64,000 nucleotides of DNA from Tritrichomonas musculus (lineage: Eukaryota; Parabasalia; Tritrichomonadida; Tritrichomonadidae), in assembly GCA_039105265.1 (NCBI GenBank), contig JAPFFF010000027.1, positions 744,001-808,000 on the forward strand. Direction: 5' to 3'. Shown one piece after another: positions 51,246-61,020 of this stretch. Position 1 is the stretch's first letter. Each line of letters starts with the position of its first letter. A program made the position numbers and the translations under genes. Below the pieces are notes generated by a model that worked only from the letters and a program-made list of their open reading frames with translations, was not told where the DNA came from and made no database searches.

Positions 51246-51791
51246 AAAAAAAAAAAATAAGTTAATTTGATTTGTATTTGTTTTGATAAATGGATGAAAT
51301 GTGAAGTAAATTTTTTTTTTGCAATAATATCCTCTTTATTTATTTAGAATTCTTGTTAAATAACATGCCTTTTATTTTTAATATATTTGGTTTTTATTTA
51401 AATACATGTACAAAAGATGCTGAAAGAACACATGAATTTGATAAATATGAACCACATGCCATTAAATATAACAATCCGAATAAAAAAAGTTGATATTGTA
51501 AAACTTTTTTTACAATTATCATTTATTTTTCTTAAAACTCTTCTTTTTAAAATCACAATCTTTTATAAATTCAATTTTTATTCTATTACCCTTGCTAATA
51601 TCATTATATCAATCATAATTTTCTTAACAATCATCATCTTTCCCTCATTCATTATCTCATTCTGGATCTAAAATACTCTTCGTATAATTATCTATAAATA
51701 TATAATTATAAAAAATAAACAAAATATTCAATTAAACTCAGTATAAGGAAGAAAAAATAATTTTAAGTAAAAAGAGACGTTTAAAAATATC
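51246..51791. other. Intergenic gap with two doubtful small ORFs
   Basis: A 42-codon frame starts at 51365 (MPFIFNIFGF) and ends at 51493. An overlapping 84-codon frame (51417-51671) encodes a very hydrophobic Ile/Phe/Leu-rich peptide with two possible membrane segments. AT-rich DNA makes such hydrophobic frames by chance, and neither has a homologous motif I know, so neither is called a gene. Confidence 0.3.
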
Positions 51792-51796
51792 TCATT
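51792..51796 (+). promoter_or_regulatory. Candidate initiator of the 131-residue acidic protein gene
   Basis: TCATT, with +1 A at 51794, 26 bases before the ATG at 51820. Confidence 0.45.
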
Positions 51797-51819
51797 CCGA
51801 AAAAAAACTTTAAATTCTA

Positions 51820-52215
51820 ATGGAAGAATCGATTTCAACAGATCTCAAGAGTGATATTTCATTTATGAATCGACAAAAGGAACTCCGTAATCTTTATCGT
51901 GACTTTAGATCAGCTCTTGATACTTTTCAATCAGTTTCTCCAAATCAAACCAAAGTAAGTATGACTCAAGAAGTTGAAGAAGAAGAAGAATATGAATATG
52001 ATCAAGAAAATGATGTTAATAATGAAGTTGCATTAATTTTACAAGATCTTGATTTAATGATGGCAGAAACAGACGAAATAATTTCACTAATTTCAAAACC
52101 CAAGTTTCGTCAAAATCCAAGAGTTCAATCCATTAGAAAACAATTAACTCATTTACAGAGAGTAAATAGCAATCTTCGTGCAAGAGCAGAATCTCTCCTT
52201 GATTATGAAGATTAG
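51820..52215 (+). CDS. Small acidic helical protein of unknown function
   Basis: 131 residues, not recognised. The N-terminus (FMNRQKELRNLYRDFRSALD) and the C-terminus (residues about 70-128) are predicted helical and partly coiled coil, separated by a Glu/Tyr-rich acidic stretch (EVEEEEEYEYDQEND, about residues 50-64). No signal peptide, membrane segment or metal-binding motif. The codon pattern, an initiator at the right distance and a clean stop argue that it is real. Such small coiled-coil proteins are often cytoskeletal or complex subunits, but nothing here shows that. Confidence 0.6.
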   Translation: MEESISTDLKSDISFMNRQKELRNLYRDFRSALDTFQSVSPNQTKVSMTQEVEEEEEYEYDQENDVNNEVALILQDLDLMMAETDEIISLISKPKFRQNPRVQSIRKQLTHLQRVNSNLRARAESLLDYED

Positions 52216-52418
52216 ATAGGTTATTATTATTATTATTTTATTAATTCCTATTGAAGGAGATTCAGTATATTACTAGAAAGTTAGCTTAGGATCCTTTTTA
52301 TTTTTTTTTTATTTTTTTAAATCTATTTATGCTTACCATGAAATTATAAATGCACTTCCTATAAATTATGATCTACAAAATCCAAGGTCTGCATTAAAAA
52401 TATGTAATTACATAAAAC
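52216..52418. other. Short AT-rich gap
   Basis: Contains a short TAT/ATT simple stretch after the stop codon. It ends with the 8-bp target duplication CATAAAAC (52411-52418) of the next element. Confidence 0.4.
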
Positions 52419-53809
52419 AGAGGTGCGGACAGGGTGAAGTGATTTAGATTCGCACCAAAATTTGCATATATTAATTATTTTTTATGTGCATTATAATGAT
52501 ATAATTATTTTTTATTTTCGTCCACGGGGCCGACTTGTGGTGATATATGATTTTTTTTCTGAGGTAGAAAAATATAAACCACTGAAAAAAATATAAAAAT
52601 ATGTAAACTATAGAAATTATGTAATTAAGAGAAAAATCTATTATTTAGAAGAAAAAAAGTAATAAAAACATGATAAAAATCATTTTTATACTATTTAAAA
52701 AAATGTGTCTCGTTTGTTATTATTTAATTATTAATGTATGATATAGTTTCCACTTAAATTGGCCCAAAAAAAAATTGAGAAAATGAAAATGGGCCAAATT
52801 TAATAAAAAAAAGTATTTTAAAATTATTTTATTAATATATAATTGTTATATATTTTATATATATTTTATATATATCATATAATTATTATAATATAATAAA
52901 ATAATAAATTACATATTAAGATATGAATTCAAATGTAACGACTCTCAATTATTATTTACTATATTCTCAATTTTATTCTCGAAGATTTTTTTATTCAAAA
53001 TTTATGAAAAAAAAACTAATGAAAAAAAACTTTCTACATTTGATTTAAATTTTAATTAAACTTCAAAATATATAAAGAAAATTATTTATTTCATTTCTCT
53101 CAAATTAACATTTTATGAAAAGCGCTTTGAATTTATAATTGATCAGTATTTAGAATATACAGTTATATAAAGTTTATTAATTGTTTATATTTATTTTAAA
53201 TATTTTTATAGTATATATAATATTATTAAAAGTTATATAATCTATGATATAAATATAAATATAAAAAGATATTTGCTTAATATTTTAATAAAAATTTTTT
53301 ATTGAAAAAAAATCGTTATTAATGTTTATGATTTTAAAATTGATTTTTGCAGCTCAGCCCCCTGAATCAAATTAAACTAAATTTAGCATATCTTTATTAA
53401 ATTAAATGTAATATATCTAAATGTAATTATAATCTAAATAAATTCTTTATTTATTTAGATATTTCAAAAAAATATGTAAAAATTCATTAAAATGAACTTT
53501 TTAACAAAATATGAAATATTTATAAAATAACAAAATGCATAATTAATCATTAATTTCCAATATATATAATAATTAATCATTATAATTTCAATCCATCCAT
53601 CAGGTGGCTGGATTGGGTTATTTTCATAGGATACTTGTATGTGTTATTATAACTTATATAATTGATATTTTATAACATTTAAATAATAAATATATAAAAT
53701 AAGTGCACTAGAATATAATATCAAAATGTTATTTAGTAATTATTAATACATAAAAAGATATACATATTTTTATAAACGTTAAAAATGTTAAGTAGGTGTC
53801 CGCACCTCT
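52419..53809. mobile_element. 1,391-bp non-autonomous element with 8-bp target duplication (hAT-like)
   Basis: The ends AGAGGTGCGGACA (52419-52431) and TGTCCGCACCTCT (53797-53809) are a perfect 13-bp inverted repeat. CATAAAAC is duplicated exactly on both sides (52411-52418 and 53810-53817). An 8-bp duplication with a short inverted repeat starting AGAGGTG is typical of hAT elements (P-type is an alternative). The inside is AT-rich, with no long ORF and a GC-rich island near 52515-52540. It is a MITE-like derivative mobilised in trans. The clean duplication suggests recent movement. Confidence 0.85.
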
Positions 53810-53983
53810 CATAAAACTTAGAATAAAAAATTAAATAATCCATCAAATGTTTTTAAACATTATAATTAGAATCTAATTTTATTTTAAACATGAACTATGC
53901 TTTATGTTTACTTTAAGTCGGATAATATATTTTTGTCTTTTTGAAATTTTTTTTTTATATGACATTTCTAATATTTTTTAAAA

Positions 53984-54505
53984 ATGGATTATCCACAGAG
54001 CGCAATCAATAATATCAGAAAAAATAAAAGCAATTACAAACCAAATGATTTTTCTTATGACCAAAGACTGATGGCAAAATTTATTCCCCCATTAAACCAA
54101 ATTAAATATGTAGGCGATGATTACAAAATTGATTCAGAAATTAAAAAGAAAAATTTCCAAAAAAGCTATTATGCAACACATTTATTTGTAAAACGCTATG
54201 CTGAATTAGATCATACTATTAAAAAAGTACGGAAAGAAATTAAAAAGATGAGCAATTTCTCATTGACTCCAGAAGAATTGGATGCTTTAAATTCATTACC
54301 AGATGTTGAAGAGCAATTTAATGATACTAAAAACAATATAAGAAAATTAGATTCTTCAATTACAAATTTACAAAGGGAGATAGACGAATTAAATGCAGAG
54401 AATTCTGATTCTTATAGAGATCTTTATAAGAAACAGCTTGATATTATGAGGTATCAATCTATTTTTAATCATAATTTTAGCGACATAACTCAAAATAAAA
54501 AGTGA
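53984..54505 (+). CDS. Coiled-coil protein of unknown function
   Basis: 173 residues, not recognised. The N-terminal third is basic and Asn/Lys-rich (YDQRLMAKFIPPLNQIKYVG). Residues about 65-160 are a strong coiled coil (heptads in HTIKKVRKEIKKM and NIRKLDSSITNLQREIDELN). No membrane segment or signal peptide. It is intact, starts at the only upstream ATG and has a normal stop. It lies just to the right of the hAT-like element, so its promoter region was altered by or abuts that insertion; no TCA-Y-W initiator is seen nearby. A cytoskeletal or flagellar role is possible but unsupported. Confidence 0.6.
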   Translation: MDYPQSAINNIRKNKSNYKPNDFSYDQRLMAKFIPPLNQIKYVGDDYKIDSEIKKKNFQKSYYATHLFVKRYAELDHTIKKVRKEIKKMSNFSLTPEELDALNSLPDVEEQFNDTKNNIRKLDSSITNLQREIDELNAENSDSYRDLYKKQLDIMRYQSIFNHNFSDITQNKK

Positions 54506-54697
54506 AGGGCCTATTGATGATTGAAAAACATACAAATGAATAGTGAGAACCATGTTAATAAATATGAATATTTATTTATTTATTATTTTTTTTTTTAATT
54601 GAATAAATCAAAACATAAACATAAGCTAATATGATAAATTTTTATTTCTTAAACATAAAAATAAAGTATATTGATCATAATAATAATAATAATAAAA
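54506..54697. other. Short gap between convergent genes
   Basis: Contains a T-run near 54586 and a TAA simple repeat near 54677-54697. No gene is seen. Confidence 0.4.
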
Positions 54698-55090
54698 TTA
54701 TAAAGGAAGAGACTCTTCTGATTTAAAATGAGATAAAAATGGTAAGATATTGGATAAAAAGGGAAGTTTCATAAGGAGTGAAGCTAATAGGGGTAAAAAG
54801 CCACCAAAAAGCCAATATGCTCCAACAACTTCGCAAATAATTCCAGGAAGTGGTAATTTTAGAAAAACAAGAATAATTCCTAAAAAGAAAGCAATTGATC
54901 CTTGAATTTTATCTTTTTGAATAACAAAAGTGTAGAAACCTTTAGGTGTTAATAAAATTGTTATTGCCATTAGTAACATAATATTTGACATAACAAGGAG
55001 GGCGCGATCAAGTAATAAAATTGTTCCTAAAATAAAAAAAAAAGTTCCGAATCCAAGAAGACCGACACCTATAACTTGCGAATCTTTCAT
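54698..55090 (-). CDS. GOT1: Got1-family Golgi transport membrane protein
   Basis: This 130-residue protein has four hydrophobic segments. The family start IGVGLLGFGTFFFILGTILLLDRALL is followed by a strand of small hydrophobics, LPLPGIICEVVGAYWLFGGFLP and a hydrophobic tail, matching Got1/GOT1B in order and length. The family acts in vesicle traffic between the ER and Golgi, in Golgi and ER membranes. There is no cleavable signal; the first helix serves as the anchor. Its ATG is only about 25 bases from the downstream end of the tRNA-His gene on the same strand, so its promoter must lie in or beyond the tRNA. Confidence 0.85.
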   Translation of the reverse strand: MKDSQVIGVGLLGFGTFFFILGTILLLDRALLVMSNIMLLMAITILLTPKGFYTFVIQKDKIQGSIAFFLGIILVFLKLPLPGIICEVVGAYWLFGGFLPLLASLLMKLPFLSNILPFLSHFKSEESLPL

Positions 55091-55100
55091 TAATTAATTA

Positions 55101-55111
55101 TTAAAAAAAAC
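55101..55111 (-). terminator. RNA polymerase III terminator of tRNA-His
   Basis: On the minus strand eight T residues follow the tRNA 3' end within a few bases. Confidence 0.75.
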
Positions 55112-55114
55112 TTT

Positions 55115-55186
55115 TGGGTAAGCCGTGAATCGAACACGGGTCTATTGAGCCACAATCAATAATGCTAACCATTACACTACTTACCC
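55115..55186 (-). tRNA. tRNA-His (GTG)
   Basis: Minus-strand 72-nt cloverleaf. The acceptor GGGTAAG pairs with CTTACCC, and the discriminator is A. The D-arm carries the A-box TGTAATGGTTAGCA. The anticodon stem ATTGA/TCAAT carries the loop TTGTGGC with anticodon GTG. The T-arm is CCGTG-TTCGATT-CACGG. No intron. The genomic base before position 1 is T, so the histidine-specific extra 5' G must be added after transcription. Confidence 0.95.
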
Positions 55187-55269
55187 ATACAATATTTAAA
55201 TTTGTAAATTTTTTTGAATAAAAGTGAGTAATATTTAAGGATAAAACTTTTCACGTTTTTTAAATAAAT

Positions 55270-56565
55270 ATGCTAAATTATAATGATATTTCTTCAATGC
55301 GAGCAACAATTTTATCCTTAGCGGATCAATACGAAGAACTTCATAACAGCAACGTTAAATTGCAAAATGATTGCAAGCAAATTAAAGAATTTATCGATAA
55401 TCAAGTTCAACAAATTAGAGAAATCCATGAAAATTTCGAAAAATTGAAAAAAGATTATATTCAACAAAAAAACAATCCTTCCATTCCATTACCTCCCGTG
55501 AACGAACATGATCTGAAACCAGAATTGGATATTGCTCATAATGATAATGCACCTATAAAGGAAGATGTTTCAGAATCAGAGGTAGACTATCAGATTAAAT
55601 TACTTGTCCCGAGCAACGAAGTTAAACATCCACTAAATATTGTTTTGTTTGCCGATATTGTCGAATTGACTGTTGTTTGCTGTACATCGTTTAGTCCTGA
55701 TGGATCATCCATTGCAATTGGTTCCGACAAAGCACTTCGTATTTATAACATCGATCAAGATTCTTTTATTTTTGAACAATCACTTGATCATTCCCAAAAC
55801 GCTAGTATGAATAACCATATTCGATCAATATCATGGACGCCAGATTCTAAATGCATAATATGCGGCACTGAAGATTCACGAGTTCGAATATATCAAGTTG
55901 ACGAAGGATTATTATTAAAAAAAATGAAAGTTGGATCAAGAGGCGTTTTTGAAATTCAAGTTGCCAAAACAAATGAATATTTCGCCGCAGTAACTGGAAA
56001 TGGTGACTTATCTCTATATTCTATGGCTGATTATAAACTCATTAGAACATTTGAACGAGAAGTAGATGACATTATAGCATCTTCATTATCTATTTCAGAG
56101 GATGGTTCCTTAATTGCTGTTGGATATAGCGACTTTGTTGTTGGTTTATGGGATCCAAAATTAGGGCAACTTTTATTTGAAAACAAATGTCACAACGATG
56201 GAATATTTTCAGTTAAATTTATACCTGGCAAAAATAACAAAATTGTTACATCTTCCCTTGATTCTACGATTAAATTTTGGGATATATTATATGATAATCA
56301 AGGTCTTCCCCGCTTAAGCCTTTCACATGTTTTGAAAGGCCATACAAATAGTGTTTTATCTTTATCAATAAATGCAGAAGGAACTTGGCTTTTGAGCGGC
56401 TCAAAAGATATGACAGTAAAATTAACGGATATTGAAACAGCTACTATGATTTACGATATTCAGGCTCATAAAAATTCTGTAATTTCAGTTTCATTTTCGC
56501 CCAGCGATAAACATTTTTGCACTGGCTCTGGTGATCGGTCAATCAAAATTTGGGAAATATTATAA
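55270..56565 (+). CDS. Tup1/Groucho-like WD40 protein with N-terminal coiled coil
   Basis: 431 residues. Residues about 1-75 form an amphipathic coiled coil (MRATILSLADQYEELHNSN...IREIHENFEKLKKDY) much like the Tup1 tetramerisation domain. A proline/acidic linker follows. Residues about 125-431 are a seven-bladed WD40 propeller with repeats such as CCTSFSPDGSSIAIGSDK, VLKGHTNSVLSLS, WLLSGSKDMTVK and FCTGSGDRSIKIWEIL. The blade order and the N-terminal helix fit a Tup1-like transcriptional co-repressor. Other WD40 scaffolds cannot be ruled out by eye. It is divergent from tRNA-His, 84 bases away. No nuclear signal is obvious. Confidence 0.75.
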   Translation: MLNYNDISSMRATILSLADQYEELHNSNVKLQNDCKQIKEFIDNQVQQIREIHENFEKLKKDYIQQKNNPSIPLPPVNEHDLKPELDIAHNDNAPIKEDVSESEVDYQIKLLVPSNEVKHPLNIVLFADIVELTVVCCTSFSPDGSSIAIGSDKALRIYNIDQDSFIFEQSLDHSQNASMNNHIRSISWTPDSKCIICGTEDSRVRIYQVDEGLLLKKMKVGSRGVFEIQVAKTNEYFAAVTGNGDLSLYSMADYKLIRTFEREVDDIIASSLSISEDGSLIAVGYSDFVVGLWDPKLGQLLFENKCHNDGIFSVKFIPGKNNKIVTSSLDSTIKFWDILYDNQGLPRLSLSHVLKGHTNSVLSLSINAEGTWLLSGSKDMTVKLTDIETATMIYDIQAHKNSVISVSFSPSDKHFCTGSGDRSIKIWEIL

Positions 56566-57364
56566 AGTTGTCATTATTTGAAATAAGGATTCATTTTATC
56601 AGTAAAATTTGTCATGAATATAAAATTATTTATTTTATTTAACTCATCAAATGAAGCATCTATCTGAGCTATTAAGATAATTAAATTTTTTTCCCCAAAT
56701 TATCAATAATCCTTGTTTTAATTTTAATTTTAATATAATCATGTAAATATGTAAAATAAATTAAGATTTAATAAAAATTATTTGTAATAAATAATTCGAT
56801 ATTAAATTCTTTTTTTAATGGTTCACCTTTAAATATTAAGTAATAATTAGATAATGCAAAAAAATAGACAATCATCGGGAATTAGTGGATGGCGTTATTT
56901 AATTAACTTTAATATATGTATCTTGAAGTCGTTGAATCCTACAATTTTTAAATATCAGCAAATTTCTACTATATCAAACTTTTAATGAATAATGTATCAA
57001 TTATGAAATCCAAAACTGTATTTCAAGCTTGTTATTACTCGATTTTCAAAAAAAAAAAAAAGTATTTTTGTGAATTTTTACATAAATTGCAGTAGTTTTC
57101 TAGGAACAAGGTACCCATATAAAAAATATTTTTGTCATATTTCATTGTAACTTTAATACTTTTTTATTAGTTTATTATTACTTTGATAAACAAAACTTGC
57201 AATTATTTCGAAATTTTCTTCAAAAAATATTTTAACAACAATAATCTAAAAATATTTCTTTTGCTTCGACTTTGCAAGATTTCCAACTATTTTTTCCATA
57301 AATTTGGACATGTTAAATAAAAAATAACCCTCTTCTCAAATTAATTAATTATTCTTGTACCATA
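56566..57364. other. 800-bp AT-rich gap
   Basis: No ORF, RNA gene or clear repeat. Contains one A-run near 57047-57060. The USP promoter must lie at the right end, but no TCA-Y-W motif sits close to its ATG. Confidence 0.4.
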
Positions 57365-60300
57365 ATGATAAAAATTAATTTTACTCGCACCTTATCTGAT
57401 GTTCCCAACGATTTTGATGGTTTAATTGGAGGAAATTATGCTGATGACAATTTCAATATAATTGTATTTATTAAACCAAATGCAATCAAATATTTAAATT
57501 TTAAAGTTGTATTTCGAAAATATCCAAAAATATTTCCATTTTGGGCAATCCTTACTATCAAAATTCACGATCAAGAAAATGATATTTTTTTTAAAATTGA
57601 AAAAGAAGAAAAAAGGTTTAAACAAGAATTTACAACACCATTCAAAAAAGATTCTATTCTAAAAGAAAAAACTATCATTATATATAATATAACTCAAATT
57701 CCAACATATATTTGCACATTAACAAATTTAGGTCAAACATGTTATCTAAATTCGTCCATTCAACTAATCTTCCACTTAGCCAAATTCAGGTCATTATTAT
57801 TCTCACTTCGAAATCTTGAACCATCAGGGATACTTTTTAATTTAAAAGAATTATTTGCAAAAATGTGTTTTAACAAGTCTGAAATTTCACCAGAAGCTCT
57901 TACAGACTCTTTTGGATGGCCACTTTTAGCCCGTTACATAAAACACGACGCTGTTAACTTTATACAGAAGCTTCTTGAAAACATCTATCAAAAGTTAGAT
58001 GATCAAAATCAGAGAAAATTTGATGCAATTTTCACATCACAAGTCATTCCAAAAAATTTTCAAAGCAAAAATAATATAAAATCTCAATATATTATGTATA
58101 TTTCAAATAATTCAGTGGATTCATCTTTAACAGAACGAATTGAAATAGAGATGGAAGATACACAATTTTATCAACTTTCTGAAGTTTTATTTTTTTCATT
58201 TTCGTCTCTTTCATATGACACAATTCCACCTCATCTTGACATGTCAAATTTTGTATATAAAGATGGTCCCAATAAATTCACAAAATATACACTTTCAGGA
58301 ATAATTTTTCTCAATATAGACAAGAGGCATTATAAGTGCTTTGTCAGAAATAATTCAAAGGATATTTGGCTGTATTTCAATGATAGTTTTCAAACAAATT
58401 TTTCATGGTCTTATTCTGAATCTTTTGGAATTTCAAAGAGTCCACTTGATTATTCAATAAAGGAAATGCTGGATAATGAAGAAATTCAAATCAATTGTTT
58501 GATGTATGTCGCTGATGACGTCATTGATGATTATTTCTGTTTTACATCAAATGTCAGAAATCCTTTTCAAATTAATTTTAATTTTACTCCTTCTTATGAC
58601 AAGATGCGTAAGATAATGATTTCTGATTTAAATGATATTAAAAAATATATTGATGAGGGTCACACTGACTTTGAAAATGTTGGATGTTCACTTGAATTTG
58701 TGATTTCAGATGATTCGTCAATGAGTTCTGTTTATAAACGTGTTTCTGATGAATTTAAAGTACCAATAAATTCGTTTATTCTTCGATTTGAAGATAGTAC
58801 AACACATGCTCCTTATTTTCACATCTTTTCTAATAATGATAACAAAAAGTTGAGTTGTTTTGAATGCTTTTCACTTCATCTTTATTTTGAAGAAATAACC
58901 GAAAATAACGAATTTAATTATCAATCAATTCCTTGTTATTTCTTGTTATTTAAATTTAATCCTATTTCATTTATTCATAATCTTAATAACAATTTAATAC
59001 ACGAGAAATCATCTGGTTATAATCTTGTTTCATCAACTCCAGTTAGAAAAAAACTTCCTCTTTTGCCGCATAGAACTACGTCAAATCATTTATCCAAACC
59101 GTTGAAATCAAATTCAAATAAAATGAAACGAAAAAATTGTTTCCAATTTTTGAAATGCTTAGTTTTAGATATTTATAATAAATTTGAAAATATTATTCCT
59201 CAACTCACTAAAGAAATCAATAAATTAGAAGATGAAAATGAAGAGAAAAAGCTTCAAATTCACCTTTATACAGCTGAATATAAATTGAATGAAAAAGTTA
59301 AAATTGGATATAGAGAAATTAACGTTAATGACACAATTAAAGAAACAATCCCACAGATAGCAAATGGTATATTTATTTATGTACAATGTTTTGATGATTT
59401 TTCTGATAAATCAACAAAATTGACATCGAATTCAATTAAATCGAAATTTTTGTTTTATAACTACATTCAAAAAGCATTTAATAAACATTTTTATCCACGA
59501 GAAATTCCAAATGTTTTTATGTTGGAGAATTTCTCAGTTCCTGTCACTTTTTGCAAATTAACTGATCCATTGAAAAAGTTCAAGACAATGCTTTTTCCAT
59601 TGAGACTTCCTTTTTTAAACAATCTGACAAAATTGAAGAGAATTATTTGTTCAATAATGAATGAAGAATATCCTGAAAACGGTTTAATACAATTATTTTT
59701 CGGTTTCAAAGAAGGCTATTCACCTTTGAATGAACCATTACGAGAAGATAAAAGTTTTGATTTAATCATTCGAACTTTAGAACTCTCAATGAGACAAACA
59801 AGCGTCAAAATAAACAAATTCAATTACACATTGAAATCAAGTTCATCATCTTCAACTGATTCTGATGAAAACATTGATGAATACAACGAAGAGGAGGAGG
59901 AAGAAGAAATCGATTCAGATTTTGATTACACACCAAACATATTCATTCATTATCATATTTTTGAATCATTTGATAAAAACGAACAAATTTCAATTCGCGT
60001 TTATTTTTCTGATGATTCAATTTCAATTAAATGCACGTCTCAAGTTTTGGTCAATAAAAAGGCAAAAGTGGCAGATATTGCATTCAATTTACTCAACATT
60101 TTCCCACAAGATAAATTGAATGAAAACGATATAAATGACTTAAATAGAATACAGAATAATGAATTGGCTTTCACTGATGTCTATCGAATTGTGCAAACAT
60201 CAAATGGGAAAATTTTTGATGAGCTCAATTTGAATAGTCAATTGAAAAATATTAAAGAAATTCGTTTTGAACGTATTCGAAATGATTATAATAAAGATGA

Positions 60301-60670
60301 TTTACTTGGATTCATTCCAGTCTCTTATGGCGCTTTTTATAATAACACACAATATATCGGCTCTTTTGGAACACCATTTTATTTCCCTGTTTTAAAAAGT
60401 GATTTAAACGATCAACAATTGACAAATTCAAATGATTTTAAAAATAGTAATCTTTATAGAAGATTGAAAAGAATGATTTGTGAGAAGGAAATCAAATTTA
60501 AATTATTTGTTGTCAATTTTTTTGGCTTTATTCAAAATACAAAATTCAATGAAATTCAAAAAATTATTGATAAAAAATTAAGATTTTCTATTTGCTTAAA
60601 AGGCTTGAATGCATCAGCATTCATTGATGAAAATGCATTCTTTTATAATGAGATAAGAATATTAAAATGA
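57365..60670 (+). CDS. Ubiquitin-specific protease (peptidase C19, USP7-like)
   Basis: 1,101 residues. After a short beta-rich N-terminus, the Cys box NLGQTCYLNSSIQ (consensus NLGxTCYxNSxxQ) puts the nucleophile at Cys126. The His box is degenerate: KRHYKCFV, with His322 in place of the usual GHYxAY, followed by WLYFNDS with Asp340. The catalytic domain is thus about 115-355, shorter than usual. The C-terminal two thirds contain repeated beta-grasp-like segments as in the ubiquitin-like repeats of USP7, plus an acidic run near 840-855. It removes ubiquitin from proteins in cytosol or nucleus. Catalytic residues look complete, so it is probably active. No UBP zinc finger is seen. Confidence 0.8.
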   Translation: MIKINFTRTLSDVPNDFDGLIGGNYADDNFNIIVFIKPNAIKYLNFKVVFRKYPKIFPFWAILTIKIHDQENDIFFKIEKEEKRFKQEFTTPFKKDSILKEKTIIIYNITQIPTYICTLTNLGQTCYLNSSIQLIFHLAKFRSLLFSLRNLEPSGILFNLKELFAKMCFNKSEISPEALTDSFGWPLLARYIKHDAVNFIQKLLENIYQKLDDQNQRKFDAIFTSQVIPKNFQSKNNIKSQYIMYISNNSVDSSLTERIEIEMEDTQFYQLSEVLFFSFSSLSYDTIPPHLDMSNFVYKDGPNKFTKYTLSGIIFLNIDKRHYKCFVRNNSKDIWLYFNDSFQTNFSWSYSESFGISKSPLDYSIKEMLDNEEIQINCLMYVADDVIDDYFCFTSNVRNPFQINFNFTPSYDKMRKIMISDLNDIKKYIDEGHTDFENVGCSLEFVISDDSSMSSVYKRVSDEFKVPINSFILRFEDSTTHAPYFHIFSNNDNKKLSCFECFSLHLYFEEITENNEFNYQSIPCYFLLFKFNPISFIHNLNNNLIHEKSSGYNLVSSTPVRKKLPLLPHRTTSNHLSKPLKSNSNKMKRKNCFQFLKCLVLDIYNKFENIIPQLTKEINKLEDENEEKKLQIHLYTAEYKLNEKVKIGYREINVNDTIKETIPQIANGIFIYVQCFDDFSDKSTKLTSNSIKSKFLFYNYIQKAFNKHFYPREIPNVFMLENFSVPVTFCKLTDPLKKFKTMLFPLRLPFLNNLTKLKRIICSIMNEEYPENGLIQLFFGFKEGYSPLNEPLREDKSFDLIIRTLELSMRQTSVKINKFNYTLKSSSSSSTDSDENIDEYNEEEEEEEIDSDFDYTPNIFIHYHIFESFDKNEQISIRVYFSDDSISIKCTSQVLVNKKAKVADIAFNLLNIFPQDKLNENDINDLNRIQNNELAFTDVYRIVQTSNGKIFDELNLNSQLKNIKEIRFERIRNDYNKDDLLGFIPVSYGAFYNNTQYIGSFGTPFYFPVLKSDLNDQQLTNSNDFKNSNLYRRLKRMICEKEIKFKLFVVNFFGFIQNTKFNEIQKIIDKKLRFSICLKGLNASAFIDENAFFYNEIRILK

Positions 60671-61020
60671 AAAGTTTTCAATAAATTTATTATGAAATTT
60701 ATTGAGCAAATGATTCAATTAGTTTTAATGAGATTTTCCCAATAAATTCAACAAATGCATGACATCTATTGGAATTATATAACATCAATAAATCTATTAA
60801 ATTGATTTTTTTTTTAACATTCCGGATTTTTTGAAATTACAACACAGTTATCTATTTCTGAAATTTAAAACAAATAATTATCACATATAAATTTGTTTAG
60901 GATGTTTCATTTTCAACAAAAAAATAAAAATAATTAAATTTTTTTTAGTAAATTTTGTTTTATTTAAAAAATGAATTTTTAAATAAAAAAATTAAATTGT
61001 AAATTTGATTGACTTCAAAT
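60671..61020. other. Gap between convergent USP and surface-protein genes
   Basis: AT-rich with T-runs near 60808 and 60939. No gene or repeat is seen. Confidence 0.45.

Noticed and set aside
51417-51671. 84-codon hydrophobic frame
   Set aside because: Ile/Phe/Leu-rich frames arise easily in AT-rich DNA; no initiator and no family resemblance.
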